64,000 bases of DNA, from assembly GCA_030267565.1 (NCBI GenBank), contig BRXU01000003.1, positions 1,286,001 through 1,350,000 of the forward strand, written 5' to 3'. Under the pieces are notes generated by a model. That model ran no database searches. It had not been told where the DNA came from and was given only the letters and a program-made list of their open reading frames with translations. Both the position numbers and the translations under genes were made by a program. Below, piece by piece: positions 36,401-46,947 of this stretch. This DNA comes from Pleodorina starrii (taxonomy: Eukaryota; Chlorophyta; Chlorophyceae; Chlamydomonadales; Volvocaceae). Each line of letters opens with the position of its first letter. The first letter of the stretch is position 1.

Positions 36401-37078
36401 GACCTGGAGCTGCCTGCGAGAGGGCTGTGGCTGCCCTGGCCGCCCAAGTAAACCATAGATAGGACACGGGCTTCCGGGCTGTACGCTGTAGAGGTTCGTG
36501 GACAACGCTGCACAAAAGGTCACGGCACGGAGAAACGCCGCATACGGTAGCACAGAGTGTTGCTTGACCGAAAGATGGGGGCCGTGTGCCCCCCATCCGC
36601 ACGTCCCCATCTGCTCACCTCAACCGCCGCCGATAGCTTTCCAACATTGTTCTCCATGTCGGAGACCTGCAGCGTGGGCAAGGTTAGGCATCGGGCGGGA
36701 AGGAGAGACAGCAGGAGCATCACCGGGCATCCGCAGCTCCTGGGAACGTCTCTCCCGGCAATCGATAGAAAGTCTTCGGAAGATAATTAAGAAATACTAT
36801 AATCGTATTTATGTTGGAATTGTGCAAGCGGCCGGGTTGAAAGGCGGTATCCGCTCGAAACGGTACCCGCATCCCAGGCATCCAAATCTAGCTAGTCATG
36901 TTCAGGGCTCCGCCCTTTGCACAATAATACTTCATGTATACGTACAGCATTACTAGTGGTGTAACATGTGTTGTGGTGTGCTCTAGCTCACCATTCGGCG
37001 TAACTTGTCGAGCGCGGCTGCGAGGCTCGTCTCCGAATCGTCTAGCCCCTCGTCCATTGTGGCCTCCGCACCAGTGAC
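25310..37078 (-). CDS. Divergent DIL-domain (myosin XI tail-like) protein with giant acidic insertion, 5' partial (gene C)
   Basis: Eleven exons whose phases all close: 36992-37078, 36619-36666, 35533-35875, 30986-34976, 30432-30567, 29447-30071, 28881-29026, 28282-28518, 27948-28070, 27403-27618, 25310-27151 (TGA). The 48-nt exon (VSDMENNVGKLSAAVE) corresponds to the 48-nt coiled-coil exon of copies A and B. DIL landmarks are GFRSGRPLAAVILFR with the same phase-2 intron as A, LPYLSYWLSVGACLSRLL, SWIDVLGVLDSM, ETCLFSNGVRLEEGL, QLTRLAMSYKDDLYGDDE, and EVYGRIPVPEALL followed by CPTSFAFLERDY. The 3,991-nt exon adds about 1,300 low-complexity residues (Asp/Glu runs, Ala/Pro/Ser) ahead of the DIL start. 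The last exon adds about 590 Ala/Pro/Ser residues after the usual C-terminus. No motor or IQ region is visible. The 5' side ends near the retroelement cluster at 37.1-37.8 kb. Cargo or function is unknown. Confidence 0.75.
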
Positions 37079-37842
37079 CTATGTGACAGGACGTATAATT
37101 AATTATTCAGAAGCACGAACACTTCAAGGCGGTTCATCGTGGCCTCCCATGGCGTCGTAACCTCCCAGTGTCCCATTCCTTGGAGATATTCACCAGTTGC
37201 AATCAAATTGAGGCTTATGTACAAGTAAATTAATTTTTGGTTCATTAAAATGGGCCGAAGGCGCATGCGACTATCTGGGTTTCGTAGTTTGCCCTCCGAA
37301 GTCGAGTGGGCAGCGGATGCATATCATTTAGCACATACCTTTTCAGAAACCATATTGTCTTCACATTATTGTGTAACCTGGAAAGGCAGTGTGTCGTCAC
37401 GCTGGCCCCGATCGCCCCGGTCGCGTCCTGCTAAAGTCGTGGGCGCACTAGATGGCACAGGCTTAAATTAACAATCCATGATACGGTCTAATAGTTATGT
37501 TTCTTTCTTGAGCTGGGTCCTGCAAAATTTGGCTGTTCAGAGCAGTACGAACGTCCCTGCGTGCAGCTACACAAGGAGTACAAGCCGACAGCGAGACTGC
37601 CTTGGATCTATGAAACTACTCATAATTGGATACGTCCTGAAGCTCAATGTTTGCAGTGATGGGCTGCCGTCTGGCCGCCTGGTCGTTGTCCAGCTTCGGA
37701 GCGACGAACCCACTCAAGTCGTCGCCCAACTACCGACTTGTGTCCAGTTGACGCTGTTGGCAACGTCTTATGCAAATTTTCAGCCAGATGCCAATAGCAA
37801 GCTGAAACCTGTAGTAATCTCTCCCTCAGTATGCCCTGCTGG
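37079..37842. other. Left flank of the Kangaroo-like element, no gene recognised
   Basis: Mixed composition, more AT-rich than its surroundings. An open stretch from 37478 runs into the element, but its sequence matches no family I recognise. It could be older transposon debris or the 5' flank of gene C. Confidence 0.4.
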
Positions 37843-37990
37843 GGCAATTGTGATTCCCGAAGTGCTCGTACAACTGAAGACAGTTGGCGCCGTACGCGGC
37901 AGGCCATGGTTTCACATAAGACATCTCCGCAGAAACCGACTCAGTCCCTTGCGCAGCCGGCCAGGCTAAATTATCTCTGTTCGCGCACTC
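37843..37990 (+). repeat. Split direct repeat A1 (left terminus)
   Basis: 148 bp beginning GGCAATTGTGATTCCCGAAG and ending GTTCGCGCACTC. It matches 46673-46820 with one difference (C here, T there, in CCGG[C/T]CAGG). Confidence 0.9.
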
Positions 37991-38626
37991 TTTCGGCAGT
38001 GGGACCGAGGGTCTTCGCGTAGGACGCTAGTTCGAACATCAGACGGCTGCCCGCGACTGGGCAGTAAGCTGGCCGTAAGCTTGGGCATCTCCAACATATT
38101 AGAGATTCTGCTTTCGTCTGCATAGTTCACCTGGCGCCCTGGTTTCCGCGGAGTCAACACCCACCGCTGGCCATCGTCAAGAACAAGACCGACTTGCCCG
38201 GCTGCCAGGAGTCGGACGCTGCTACCGGCTTCAAACGCTGTCAAGACCTCCGCCTAATCCGCGCTTTCAAGCTTGTCGCCGCCTTCTTCGCCCAAGAGCC
38301 TGCTACCACCGCAGCGACGCGGAAGCCGAGCCTGCCGCTTAATCCCTGACGAAGCCATGGCTGACCAACACGTGAGTTCAGTGTTCGCGCAGTTAGCGTA
38401 GAGGGTCCGACCGTGGCCGGGAGGCGGCGGGTCGGGGGGGTGCGCCCGTTAGGAAGGGTCGCCGGCCGCAGTGCAGAAGTCGAGCCAGGGTCAGGAGGCC
38501 GGCGGGTTGGGATTTCTGTGTGGGCGGGGGCGTTGGGGTCGGCCCGTGGGCCAGGCGTCCCCGGCCGGCCGCGGGGCTGCCTGCTTGGCTGTTTGTCTGT
38601 TGTCTGCTTTGCTGCTTGCCTACCCG

Positions 38627-40566
38627 CCTGCTTACGCGCGGTTCGCCGCCTGCATACGCCCGGTTCGCCGCCTGCATACGCCCGGTTCGCCGCCTGCATA
38701 CGCGCGGTTCGCCGCCTGCATACGCCCGGTTCGCCGCCTGCATACGCCCGGTTCGCCGCCTGCATACGCCCGGTTCGCCGCCTGCATACGCCCGGTTCGC
38801 CGCCTGCATACGCCCGGTTCGCCGCCTGCATACGCCCGGTTCGCCGCCTGCATACGCGCGGTTCGCCGCCTGCATACGCCCGGTTCGCCGCCTGCATACG
38901 CCCGGTTCGCCGCCTGCATACGCCCGGTTCGCCGCCTGCATGCGCCCGGCTCGCCGCCTGCATACGCCCGGTTCGCCGCCTGCATACGCGCGGTTCGCCG
39001 CCTGCATACGCCCGGTTCGCCGCCCGCATACGCGCGGTTCGCCGCCTGCATACGCGCGGTTCGCCGCCTGCATACGCCCGGTTCGCCGCCTGCATACGCC
39101 CGGTTCGCCGCCTGCATACGCGCGGTTCGCCGCCTGCATACGCCCGGTTCGCCGCCTGCATACGCCCGGTTCGCCGCCTGCATACGCCCGGTTCGCCGCC
39201 TGCATACGCCCGGTTCGCCGCCTGCATACGCCCGGTTCGCCGCCTGCATACGCCCGGTTCGCCGCCTGCATACGCGCGGTTCGCCGCCTGCATACGCCCG
39301 GTTCGCCGCCTGCATACGCCCGGTTCGCCGCCTGCATACGCCCGGTTCGCCGCCTGCATGCGCCCGGCTCGCCGCCTGCATACGCCCGGTTCGCCGCCTG
39401 CATACGCGCGGTTCGCCGCCTGCATACGCCCGGTTCGCCGCCCGCATACGCGCGGTTCGCCGCCTGCATACGCGCGGTTCGCCGCCTGCATACGCCCGGT
39501 TCGCCGCCTGCATACGCCCGGTTCGCCGCCTGCATACGCGCGGTTCGCCGCCTGCATACGCCCGGTTCGCCGCCTGCATACGCCCGGTTCGCCGCCTGCA
39601 TACGCCCGGTCGCCGCCTGCACACGCGCGGTTCGCCGCCTGCATACGCGCGGTTCGCCGCCTGCTTACGCCCGGTTCGCCGCCGGCACACGCGCGGTTCG
39701 CCACCTGCATACGCGCGGTTCGCCGCCTGCTTACGCCCGGCTCGCCGCCGGCATACGCGCGGTTCGCCGCCTGCATACGCGCGGTTCGCCGCCTGCACAC
39801 GCGCGGCCCGCCCGCCTGCATACGCGCGGTTCGCCGCCTGCATTCGCGCGGTTCGCCGCCTACACCCGCGCGGTTCGCCGCCTGCATACGCGCGGTTCGC
39901 CGCCTGCATACGCGCGGTACGCCGCCTGCATACGCCCGGTTCGCCGCCTGCATACGCCCGGTTCGCCGCCTGCATTCGCGCGGTTCGCCGCCCGCATTCG
40001 CGCGGTTCGCCGCCTACACCCGCGCAGTTCGCCGCCTGCACACGCGCGGCCCGCCCGCCTGCATACGCGCGGTTCGCCGCCTGCATACGCCCGGTTCGCC
40101 GCCTGCATACGCCCGGTTCGCCGCCTGCATTCGCGCGGTTCGCCGCCCGCATTCGCGCGGTTCGCCGCCTACACCCGCGCAGTTCGCCGCCTGCACACGC
40201 GCGGCCCGCCCGCCTGCATACGCGCGGTTCGCCGCCTGCTTTCGCGCGGTTCGCCGCCTGCATTCGCGCGGTTCGCCGCCTACACCCGCGCGGTTCGCCG
40301 CCTGCATACGCGCGGTTCGCCGCCTGCATCCGCGCGGTTCGCCGCCTGCACACGCGCGGTTCGCCGCCTGCATACGCGCGGTTCGCACGCCTGCATACGC
40401 GCGGTTCGCACGCCTGCATACGCGCGGTTCGCCCACCTGCATACGCTGCGGTTCGCCCGCTCGCATACGCGCGGTTCGCCCGCCTGCATACGCGCGGTTC
40501 GCCCACCTGCATACGCTGCGGTTCGCCCGCTCGCTTACGCGCGGTTCGCCCGCCTGCATACGCTTG
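38627..40566 (+). repeat. 22-bp minisatellite inside the Kangaroo-like element
   Basis: About 85-90 copies of the 22-mer GGTTCGCCGCCTGCATACGC followed by CC or GC. A 418-bp block (19 units) is duplicated: the rare variant CATGCGCCCGGCTCG occurs at 38939 and again at 39357. The 3' part (from about 40385, grading to about 40850) drifts to forms such as TGCGGTTCGCCCGCTCGCA. As 22 is not a multiple of 3 and the unit has no stop, long ORFs appear in most frames on both strands. These are by-products and I do not annotate them. Confidence 0.95.
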
Positions 40567-41041
40567 CACACGCTGGAGAAGCGCTATGGCGAGGTGGTTT
40601 GGCGGCTGAGAGTTTGGCGGGATTCCGTACAATGGAACATATCTACGGACCAAAGTCACTTCAGTCACCGATTCGCCCGCTCTCATACGCTGCGGTTCGC
40701 ACGCTTGCACATGCGGCGGTTCGGCCACTCGCATACGCTGCGGTCGTCCGCTTGCATACGCTGCGGTTCGCCCGCTTGCATACGCTGCGGTACGCCCGCT
40801 TGCACACGCCGCGGTTCGCCCACTCGCATACGCCGTCAATCCGGATGCCGCCGCGGGTAACCCAATGCCCGCCGTTGAAGGGCCGCACTCGCCCGCTGCG
40901 TCCTAACATCGGCTCGCTCGCTTGCTGCCCGCGCAACTGGCGCAGAACCACGTGCAACCGTCCCCCGGCGACGGAGACGACCCCGCTCACCGGCCGCGCA
41001 CGCACCTCGCGGAGGGCGGCGTGCAAACACGCTCGCGGTCC

Positions 41042-43143
41042 ATGAACCGTGTCCCGCGCCGCGGCGCGCCGCCTGCGGGGATGCCCCGGAATCTCGCGCC
41101 GATCCTGGAGGAGGCCGGGCCTGCCGCCGCACCAGTCGCCGTCGACGCCGCCGCTGCGCCGGCTCCCGCCGCCGCCCCCGCCACGCCAGCTCCCGCCGCC
41201 GCCGCCGCGCCAGCTCCTGACGCCGCCGTCGCCGCACCAGCCCACGACGCCGCGCCCGCCGCTGTCGCCGACGCCGACGCGCCAGCCGCCGCCCCCGGGC
41301 AAGCCGCAGTCGCCGTCCCCGCGGTGGCGCCGGCCGACGCCGCGCCGGTCGGACTTGCTGCCGCTGCGGACCAGGCGGCCCCGCTGTCGCCCCGGCGCTG
41401 GCCGTGGCCGCCGCCGCGCCTCCCGCCGCGGTTTACCCCGCCGCCGCCGCCAACGCCCTCGCCGCCGCGGCCAGGGCGGCCGCGCCGGCCGCCGGGGCCG
41501 CCGCGCCAGACGCCGCGGCGGGGCCAGCTGCCGTTGCCGCCGCCCCAGTTGCCGGTGACGTGGCCGCCGCCGCCGTGCCAGACGCCCCGGCCGCCGTCGA
41601 ACCCTTGGCAGCAGGGCTCTTCCGGGCGGTCGCCGCCGTCGCCCCAGGGCTGTCCGCCCAGGAGATCAGGGACTTCCTCAACCGGGGCCGGGAGCCCCTC
41701 CTGCGCGCCGATCTCGCGACCGCCCTCGACATGTTGGACGGGGGCGCCGGGTCGGGCGGAGCGGGGCGCCGCCCCCCCCCGGCGCACCAGCTGCCCAACC
41801 CGCCGCCGCCCGCCTTCACGCCGGCGCCGATCTCCATCGAAGCCTCCAGCTCGACGACCCTTGCTCCCGCGCCGGTGGTGCCCCGGGCGGTTACCGGCGA
41901 CGGACGCTTCGAGAACCCCCGCGCCTCTATCCGGCAAGTCATGGACGACACCTGGGCGATTCCGGCGGGCGCAAAGCCAGCCGACGTGCGCCGGGCCGCG
42001 CGCGTGGTCTTCACTGGCGCCCTCCTCTGGGTCGCCAGGAGGCGGGGCGCGGTCGTCGACGAGCGCTCTCACCCCCAGGTGGCAGCGGCCTTCCTGGCCG
42101 ACTTGTGGGACAGCGTTGTCGAGGAACTGCTGCAGCTGCTGTCGCGCGCCTGCGAACCCCTTGGCGTGGCTGATGCCGTGCTCGGCCGCCTACGTGGCCG
42201 CTTGGCGCAGCGCGGCGCAACGCTTCGCAAGATCGCTGATCAGCTCTCCGCCGCCGCTGACGATTTTGCGGACGACTTCGGCAAGGAAGTGGCGCACCTG
42301 GCATGCGATGACGGCCCTCTCTCCTGGGCCCGCGACGCCCTCAGCCGCACCTCCGCCGCCGACATCGCACCGGCGCCCGGCCGCAACGTTACCCTCTGCG
42401 GCAACGTCTTGGGACTGCTGGACGTGTACGTGGGTGCCGTAGACGAGGAGTCCCCGCCCTCCGCCGCCGAGCTGCGGACCGTCGGGCCGTGGCCTGGCCT
42501 CGTGTATGTGCACCGTTGGATCGCCGCCGTCCGGGCGGGTGTGCAGCAGGCCCGCCAGGTCGCGGCGAACGGCTTCGCCATCGCCGCGCAGATTAACCTG
42601 GCTCCGCCCGCGGCCGGTGACCCGCGCCAGCAGCGGCAGCAGTCGCAGCAGCAGCGCTCGGCGCGCGGCAAGCCCTTCGCCGACATCCAGCCGCCGCCGG
42701 CGCCCCCGGCGGAGGGGAAGCCCGCCGCCCTGGTGCTCCCCGACGTCGTGCAGGCGCTGACTGACGCCACGGGCCGCCCCCTGCGGCCGGGCGAGGCGAG
42801 GAACCTCCTGAGGCACATGGGGGCTTGCCTGGACGACGCAGCCGGTCGGTGCTTCCACGACCCTTGCCGCTTCATCCACTACAAGAGGCTGGCGGACCTG
42901 ACGGCCGCCGCGCGCGTGACGCTGCGGGAAATCCCGGACTGGAACCGGGAGCCGACGGACAAGAGGAGGCGAGCGGACGGCGTCGGGGGCCAGCCCGGCC
43001 GGGACCGACGTCCCCGGGGCCAGGGTGCGGGGCTGGGAGGCGGAGCGCCGGCCGCGCCGCCTCCCCCGTCGCCGGGCGGTGCGGCGCGGGCCCACGCGGG
43101 CGCTGGCGCGGCCCGCCCGTTTGGACACGGCCAGGTCAGCTGA
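41042..43143 (+). CDS. Gag-like protein of the Kangaroo-like element (probable internal frameshift)
   Basis: The structural ORF upstream of pol. From the ATG at 41042 the frame reads MNRVPRRGAPPAGM and then a long Ala/Pro-rich segment. Near 41390 the Ala-rich coding character moves to another frame, which stays open to the stop at 43141-43143. That second frame carries a predicted globular part (around FLNRGREPLLRADLATALDM) and a CCCH finger, C-x7-C-x4-C-x3-H, in CLDDAAGRCFHDPCRFIHY at about 42830-42880, followed by a basic tail ending in PFGHGQVS. The finger probably binds nucleic acid. The frame change lies in a GC-rich run and could be a real indel, programmed shifting or a sequencing error. 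Confidence 0.65.
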
Positions 43144-43401
43144 AAGTAGGACGTGCACAGGCCTGCAGGCCCCGGCGTGGTCGGTTCGGGTCCTAGGCCT
43201 CGAGGGGTAGGCACGCCGCGGACGGAAGAACAGAGGGAGTAGCGCGCGGCTCTTGTGGCCTTGGTGGGCGAGGGGTAGTAGGGCCTGAGGCGCAGGCGGG
43301 TGGCAGCGCATGAGCCCGGCCGGTCGGCGGGGACGTGGCTACGGGCGGACGGACTGACGTTGTGCTGGTGGCCGGTGCAGGCGCCCGCGACGCCCGACGG
43401 G

Positions 43402-45768
43402 ATGGCGGCGCGCGAGAGCATAGAGGAGACGGCCGTGACGCACGGCTGCTGTGTGGACCCGGCGGCGGACCCGATGGTCCCGCCGCCGGCGGCAGTGCAA
43501 CGTGTAATGCCCGAGTCGCATCGCCGCTACGCGCCGCCTCAGCTAGATGTCGCCCGCGCCCGCCAGGAGGCGCTAGACGCGCTCGCAGCCCTCGACAACC
43601 TGTCGCAGCCAGGCAGCGTGGACCTCTCTAGCGACGCGGACTACCTGGCCGACCTGCACGCCCTGCTCCCTGACCCGGACCAGTTCCTCCCGGGCAGACC
43701 CCAGCGGCTAGCCGCCGTGTGGGAGGCCTACTTCCTGCGGGCCTCAGGTGGCTCGCTGTCTGGGCCGCAGAAACTGGCGCTAGGGGTGATTCGCGACGGC
43801 CTCCGCCTCGACTTCGTAAGCCCTGACAGCCCGGGGCAGCAGCTCGCGCCTGACGCAGCAAAGAAGCGCCAATACCTCCACCAAATGCTGCGCCAGGCGG
43901 CTCCCGAACGCGACCCCGCCTCCTTCTTCACGGGTACGGCGCCGCAGCAGGTGCAGTTGCCCAACCACGCCAGCGCGTACCAGCACGCGGATTTCGTCCG
44001 GGCGGAGTTAGAGAAGTGCGCTGCGGCGGGGGTGATCCGGCCGTGGACCGGGCCGGGGAAGCCCCGCGTCATTAACGGCCTGCTGGTGGTGGTGGGCGCT
44101 AAGCTGCGCTTGTGCCTGAACACCATGTACGTGAACGCCTTCATCGCGTACGTCCGGTTCCTATACGAGCGCCTGCGCGACATGAAGGCGTACGTGCGCC
44201 CGGGTGACTTCCTTTACGCTACGGACGACAAGTCGGGTTACTGGCAGATTCCCATGCACCCCGACATGTGGACCTACCTGGGCATGGAATGGGAGAGCCA
44301 GATCTGGGTCTGGCCCTTCCTGCCATTCGGACTGGCGCCGGCGTGCCGCATCTACACGGTCATCAAGCAGGAGGTGTACCGCCCGATCCGGGAGCGGGGC
44401 GTCCGCATGTCGTCCCTCATCGACGATCAGTCGGGGGCCGCCGAGTCGGAGCCGAAAGCCAAGTTCCAGTGCCGACAGGTCGTGCGCATCTGCGCGGCAC
44501 TCGGCTTTACCCTCAGCATCGGCAAATGCCAGTTCCTGCCGCGCCCCACGGTGCGCTTCCTCGGCTTCATCGTGGACGCGCCGGCGCAGGCGTTCCGGGT
44601 GCCCCAGGAGAAGATCGACGCCCTGGCCGCGTTGGTACAGCAGCTCAGCGCGCAGGCTGCAGTGACAGCGCGGGAGCTGGCACGGCTGGTTGGCAAAATG
44701 GTGGCCATGAGCCCGGCGGTCGGACCGGCTCCGCTGCACAGCCGCCTGATCGCTCGGGCGCTCAAGGGCCACGGCGGCTGGGACGAGGCCCTCCCGGACA
44801 CGTCCCAGGCCCTGCAAGAGGCACGCCGGTTTCTGGAGGTGCTCGAGCGCTGCAACGGCCGCGCGCGTTGGCACAAGGGGCCGGCGGTGCTCATTCAGGT
44901 GGTCGGCGACGCCTCGGAATCCGCTTACGCCGCCTTCCTGCCCAACGGGGAGCTCGGGGGGCAGGTGATGCGCATCCCGTTCTCCCCAGAGGAGCGGGCC
45001 CGCATGCTGGGCAACCGCTTCAGCAGCACCGAGCGGGAGATCCGCACGGTGTCCCACACGGTGGGCTGGCTGCAGCAGCTGGCCCTGGCCCTGGTACAGC
45101 ACCGACGCCTGCAGTACTTCACGGACAGCCAGGCTTCCGGCTTCTGCATCCTGGGCAGGAAGGGGGCCAACGAATGCCTGCTGGCAGTCGCGGACGTTTA
45201 CCGCCGCTGCGCGGAGTCCGACACTGAGATCGAGGTGGTCTGGCGCCCCCGCACCGACGTGCAGCAGCGGTACGCGGACGCGCTCAGCAAGTACACGGAC
45301 CCCACGCAGTGGCTCCTGCGGGCGGAGGTGTACGACTGGCTGCTCTGCCGGCCGGAGCTGCAGGGCCGCAGCCCGGCTTTCGACCTCTTTGCGGACGAGT
45401 TCTCCACCAAGGTGGCGGGCTACTTCTTCTCCCCCCACTGGAGCCCCTCCACGCGCGGGGTTGACGCGCTGGCGCAGTCCTGGGCGGGCCTGAGAGCAGG
45501 CGGGCAGCCGCTGCTGTACTGTTACCCGCCGTTCGGTCTGCTGGGCCCGGTCATCCGGAAAATCGCGGACGAGCGGGTGGACGTGCTGCTGATCGCCCCG
45601 GTTTGGCCCCGACCGTGGCGGGCCATGCTCCTCAGCCTGCCGGTCCGGCAGCGGTGGGTCCTCGCGCAGGAGCGCCCCTGCATCCCGGGGCCCCAGGCGC
45701 CGGGTGGGGAGGTGCGCGTCCGGGCCTCGCTTCCGTACAAGCTGGAGGCCGTTTACATTGCGTGGTAG
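43402..45768 (+). CDS. Reverse transcriptase / RNase H polyprotein of the Kangaroo-like element
   Basis: Copies element RNA into DNA. The frame is open from 43300, but the first ATG is 43402, giving 788 residues. RT palm motifs are visible: FLYATDDKSGYWQIPM (first catalytic aspartate), PFLPFGLAPACRIYT, and the active-site box LIDDQ at 44415-44429, where other DIRS elements usually have a Y/F-x-DD form. The thumb region reads LGFTLSIGKCQFLPRPTVRF. RNase H follows with VVGDASESAYAAFL, LQYFTDSQASGF and RYADALSK. The C-terminal block (FDLFADEFSTKVAGYFF ... GVDALAQSW ... YCYPPFGLLGPV) is typical of DIRS-group polyproteins. There is no DDE integrase, consistent with use of the tyrosine recombinase. 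It follows gag in the same frame after stops. Confidence 0.9.
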   Translation: MAARESIEETAVTHGCCVDPAADPMVPPPAAVQRVMPESHRRYAPPQLDVARARQEALDALAALDNLSQPGSVDLSSDADYLADLHALLPDPDQFLPGRPQRLAAVWEAYFLRASGGSLSGPQKLALGVIRDGLRLDFVSPDSPGQQLAPDAAKKRQYLHQMLRQAAPERDPASFFTGTAPQQVQLPNHASAYQHADFVRAELEKCAAAGVIRPWTGPGKPRVINGLLVVVGAKLRLCLNTMYVNAFIAYVRFLYERLRDMKAYVRPGDFLYATDDKSGYWQIPMHPDMWTYLGMEWESQIWVWPFLPFGLAPACRIYTVIKQEVYRPIRERGVRMSSLIDDQSGAAESEPKAKFQCRQVVRICAALGFTLSIGKCQFLPRPTVRFLGFIVDAPAQAFRVPQEKIDALAALVQQLSAQAAVTARELARLVGKMVAMSPAVGPAPLHSRLIARALKGHGGWDEALPDTSQALQEARRFLEVLERCNGRARWHKGPAVLIQVVGDASESAYAAFLPNGELGGQVMRIPFSPEERARMLGNRFSSTEREIRTVSHTVGWLQQLALALVQHRRLQYFTDSQASGFCILGRKGANECLLAVADVYRRCAESDTEIEVVWRPRTDVQQRYADALSKYTDPTQWLLRAEVYDWLLCRPELQGRSPAFDLFADEFSTKVAGYFFSPHWSPSTRGVDALAQSWAGLRAGGQPLLYCYPPFGLLGPVIRKIADERVDVLLIAPVWPRPWRAMLLSLPVRQRWVLAQERPCIPGPQAPGGEVRVRASLPYKLEAVYIAW

Positions 45769-46260
45769 GTGCCGGGCGCCCTCCCGGGGGAAGGGAGTAG
45801 GGCTGCGACGCCAACGCGCCCTGACTCGCGTGACCTCGCCCACCCGTGCCACGCGGCGCCGGCATTGCCCTCGCAGGTGACCCCATGTTCGCCCCAGGCC
45901 ACGCGCGACGGTTTCCGGCGCCCGCCGGCGAGCCCGGTGTCGCCGGCGTCGCGCCCAGTCGTGCTCTGGCTGGCCCGGGACGGGGCCGGGTGGGAGGTCG
46001 CGAGACCCCGTGGGGACGACAGCGGGCAGCCCATGTGGCGCCCCTACACCTACGCACCGGTACTCGCCGCCCTGCACCACACGGAGCGAGAGGTCGCGGT
46101 CCTGACCTGGGACGGCTATCTGATGGCGGCTTACCCGGAAGAGACCGAGGAGTGCCTGCCAACCCGGCTAGCCGGTGCCCCCGAAATGGCGCACCCCTGG
46201 GTACCGATGGCGCGCGTGCACAGCAATGATCGGGTGGCGTTTGAGGCACTGATGTTTTGA
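45769..46260 (+). CDS. Small ORF downstream of pol in the Kangaroo-like element, unknown function
   Basis: The frame is open from the codon after the pol stop up to TGA at 46258-46260. It has no ATG near its beginning; GTG is the first possible start. The C-terminal half (WRPYTYAPVLAALHHTERE, AVLTWDGYLMAAYPEET) looks protein-like and not low-complexity. It may be an accessory domain or the remains of one. I recognise no family. Confidence 0.35.
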   Translation: MPGALPGEGSRAATPTRPDSRDLAHPCHAAPALPSQVTPCSPQATRDGFRRPPASPVSPASRPVVLWLARDGAGWEVARPRGDDSGQPMWRPYTYAPVLAALHHTEREVAVLTWDGYLMAAYPEETEECLPTRLAGAPEMAHPWVPMARVHSNDRVAFEALMF

Positions 46261-46552
46261 CGGGCTCCGGCCGGTAGGGACAGGGGGGGTGGCAGTGCTG
46301 ATGCGCGTGACGGAGCGTACGGCGGTCGGGTCCCATGGGCGTTCAAAGACCCGTACGAGAGTGAGCGAGGGAGCGCGGTGGCACAGCGACGCGGGGCGCG
46401 CGTCAGCTGTGCCACCGTGCAGGGAGTCGGACGGCCGAGCAGGTTCCGGAGGTGTACCAGCAGGGCTCGTAGGTCTATTCGGGAAGGCGGGAAGGCTGTC
46501 CGCTAAGGCGAGTTCGTCTGGGGGTGTCCGAGACGCTAAGGCGAGGTGGTTT

Positions 46553-46820
46553 GGGCGAGGAGATGCAGCACGGTTACAGGAATCGTAACTGTAAGCGGTG
46601 GTTGCAGAAACTCCGAGTCCTGACACACCCAGACAAAGACAGCCCTTGTACTGCGTACTGCGCTTGCACTCCGGCAATTGTGATTCCCGAAGTGCTCGTA
46701 CAACTGAAGACAGTTGGCGCCGTACGCGGCAGGCCATGGTTTCACATAAGACATCTCCGCAGAAACCGACTCAGTCCCTTGCGCAGCCGGTCAGGCTAAA
46801 TTATCTCTGTTCGCGCACTC
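46553..46820 (+). repeat. Internal B1-A2 junction of the split direct repeats
   Basis: B1 (46553-46678) is identical to the right terminus B2. A2 (46673-46820) matches the left terminus A1. They overlap in GGCAAT, as expected of the sequence formed when the two ends of a circular intermediate meet. Confidence 0.9.
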
Positions 46821-46947
46821 CCTCCCACCCACCCGTGCGCCCGCCTGCCCGGCCCGGTAGCGACGCACCCTTCACACAGACCAGCAGCGCCCGCCCCAGC
46901 CACATACCCCTATACACCACTACCAGCCAGGGCGCAGCAAGGCAGCC

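Noticed and set aside
38627..40566. CRISPR-like regular repeats
   Set aside because: Units are directly adjacent with no unique spacers, and the host is eukaryotic.
38413..40860. 815-, 712-, 841- and 735-codon ORFs on both strands
   Set aside because: Produced by a stop-free 22-bp repeat in nearly every frame. No start context or domain, and a retroelement leader position.
44161..46080. 639-codon minus-strand ORF opposite pol
   Set aside because: Antisense shadow. The plus strand has all RT and RNase H motifs in order.
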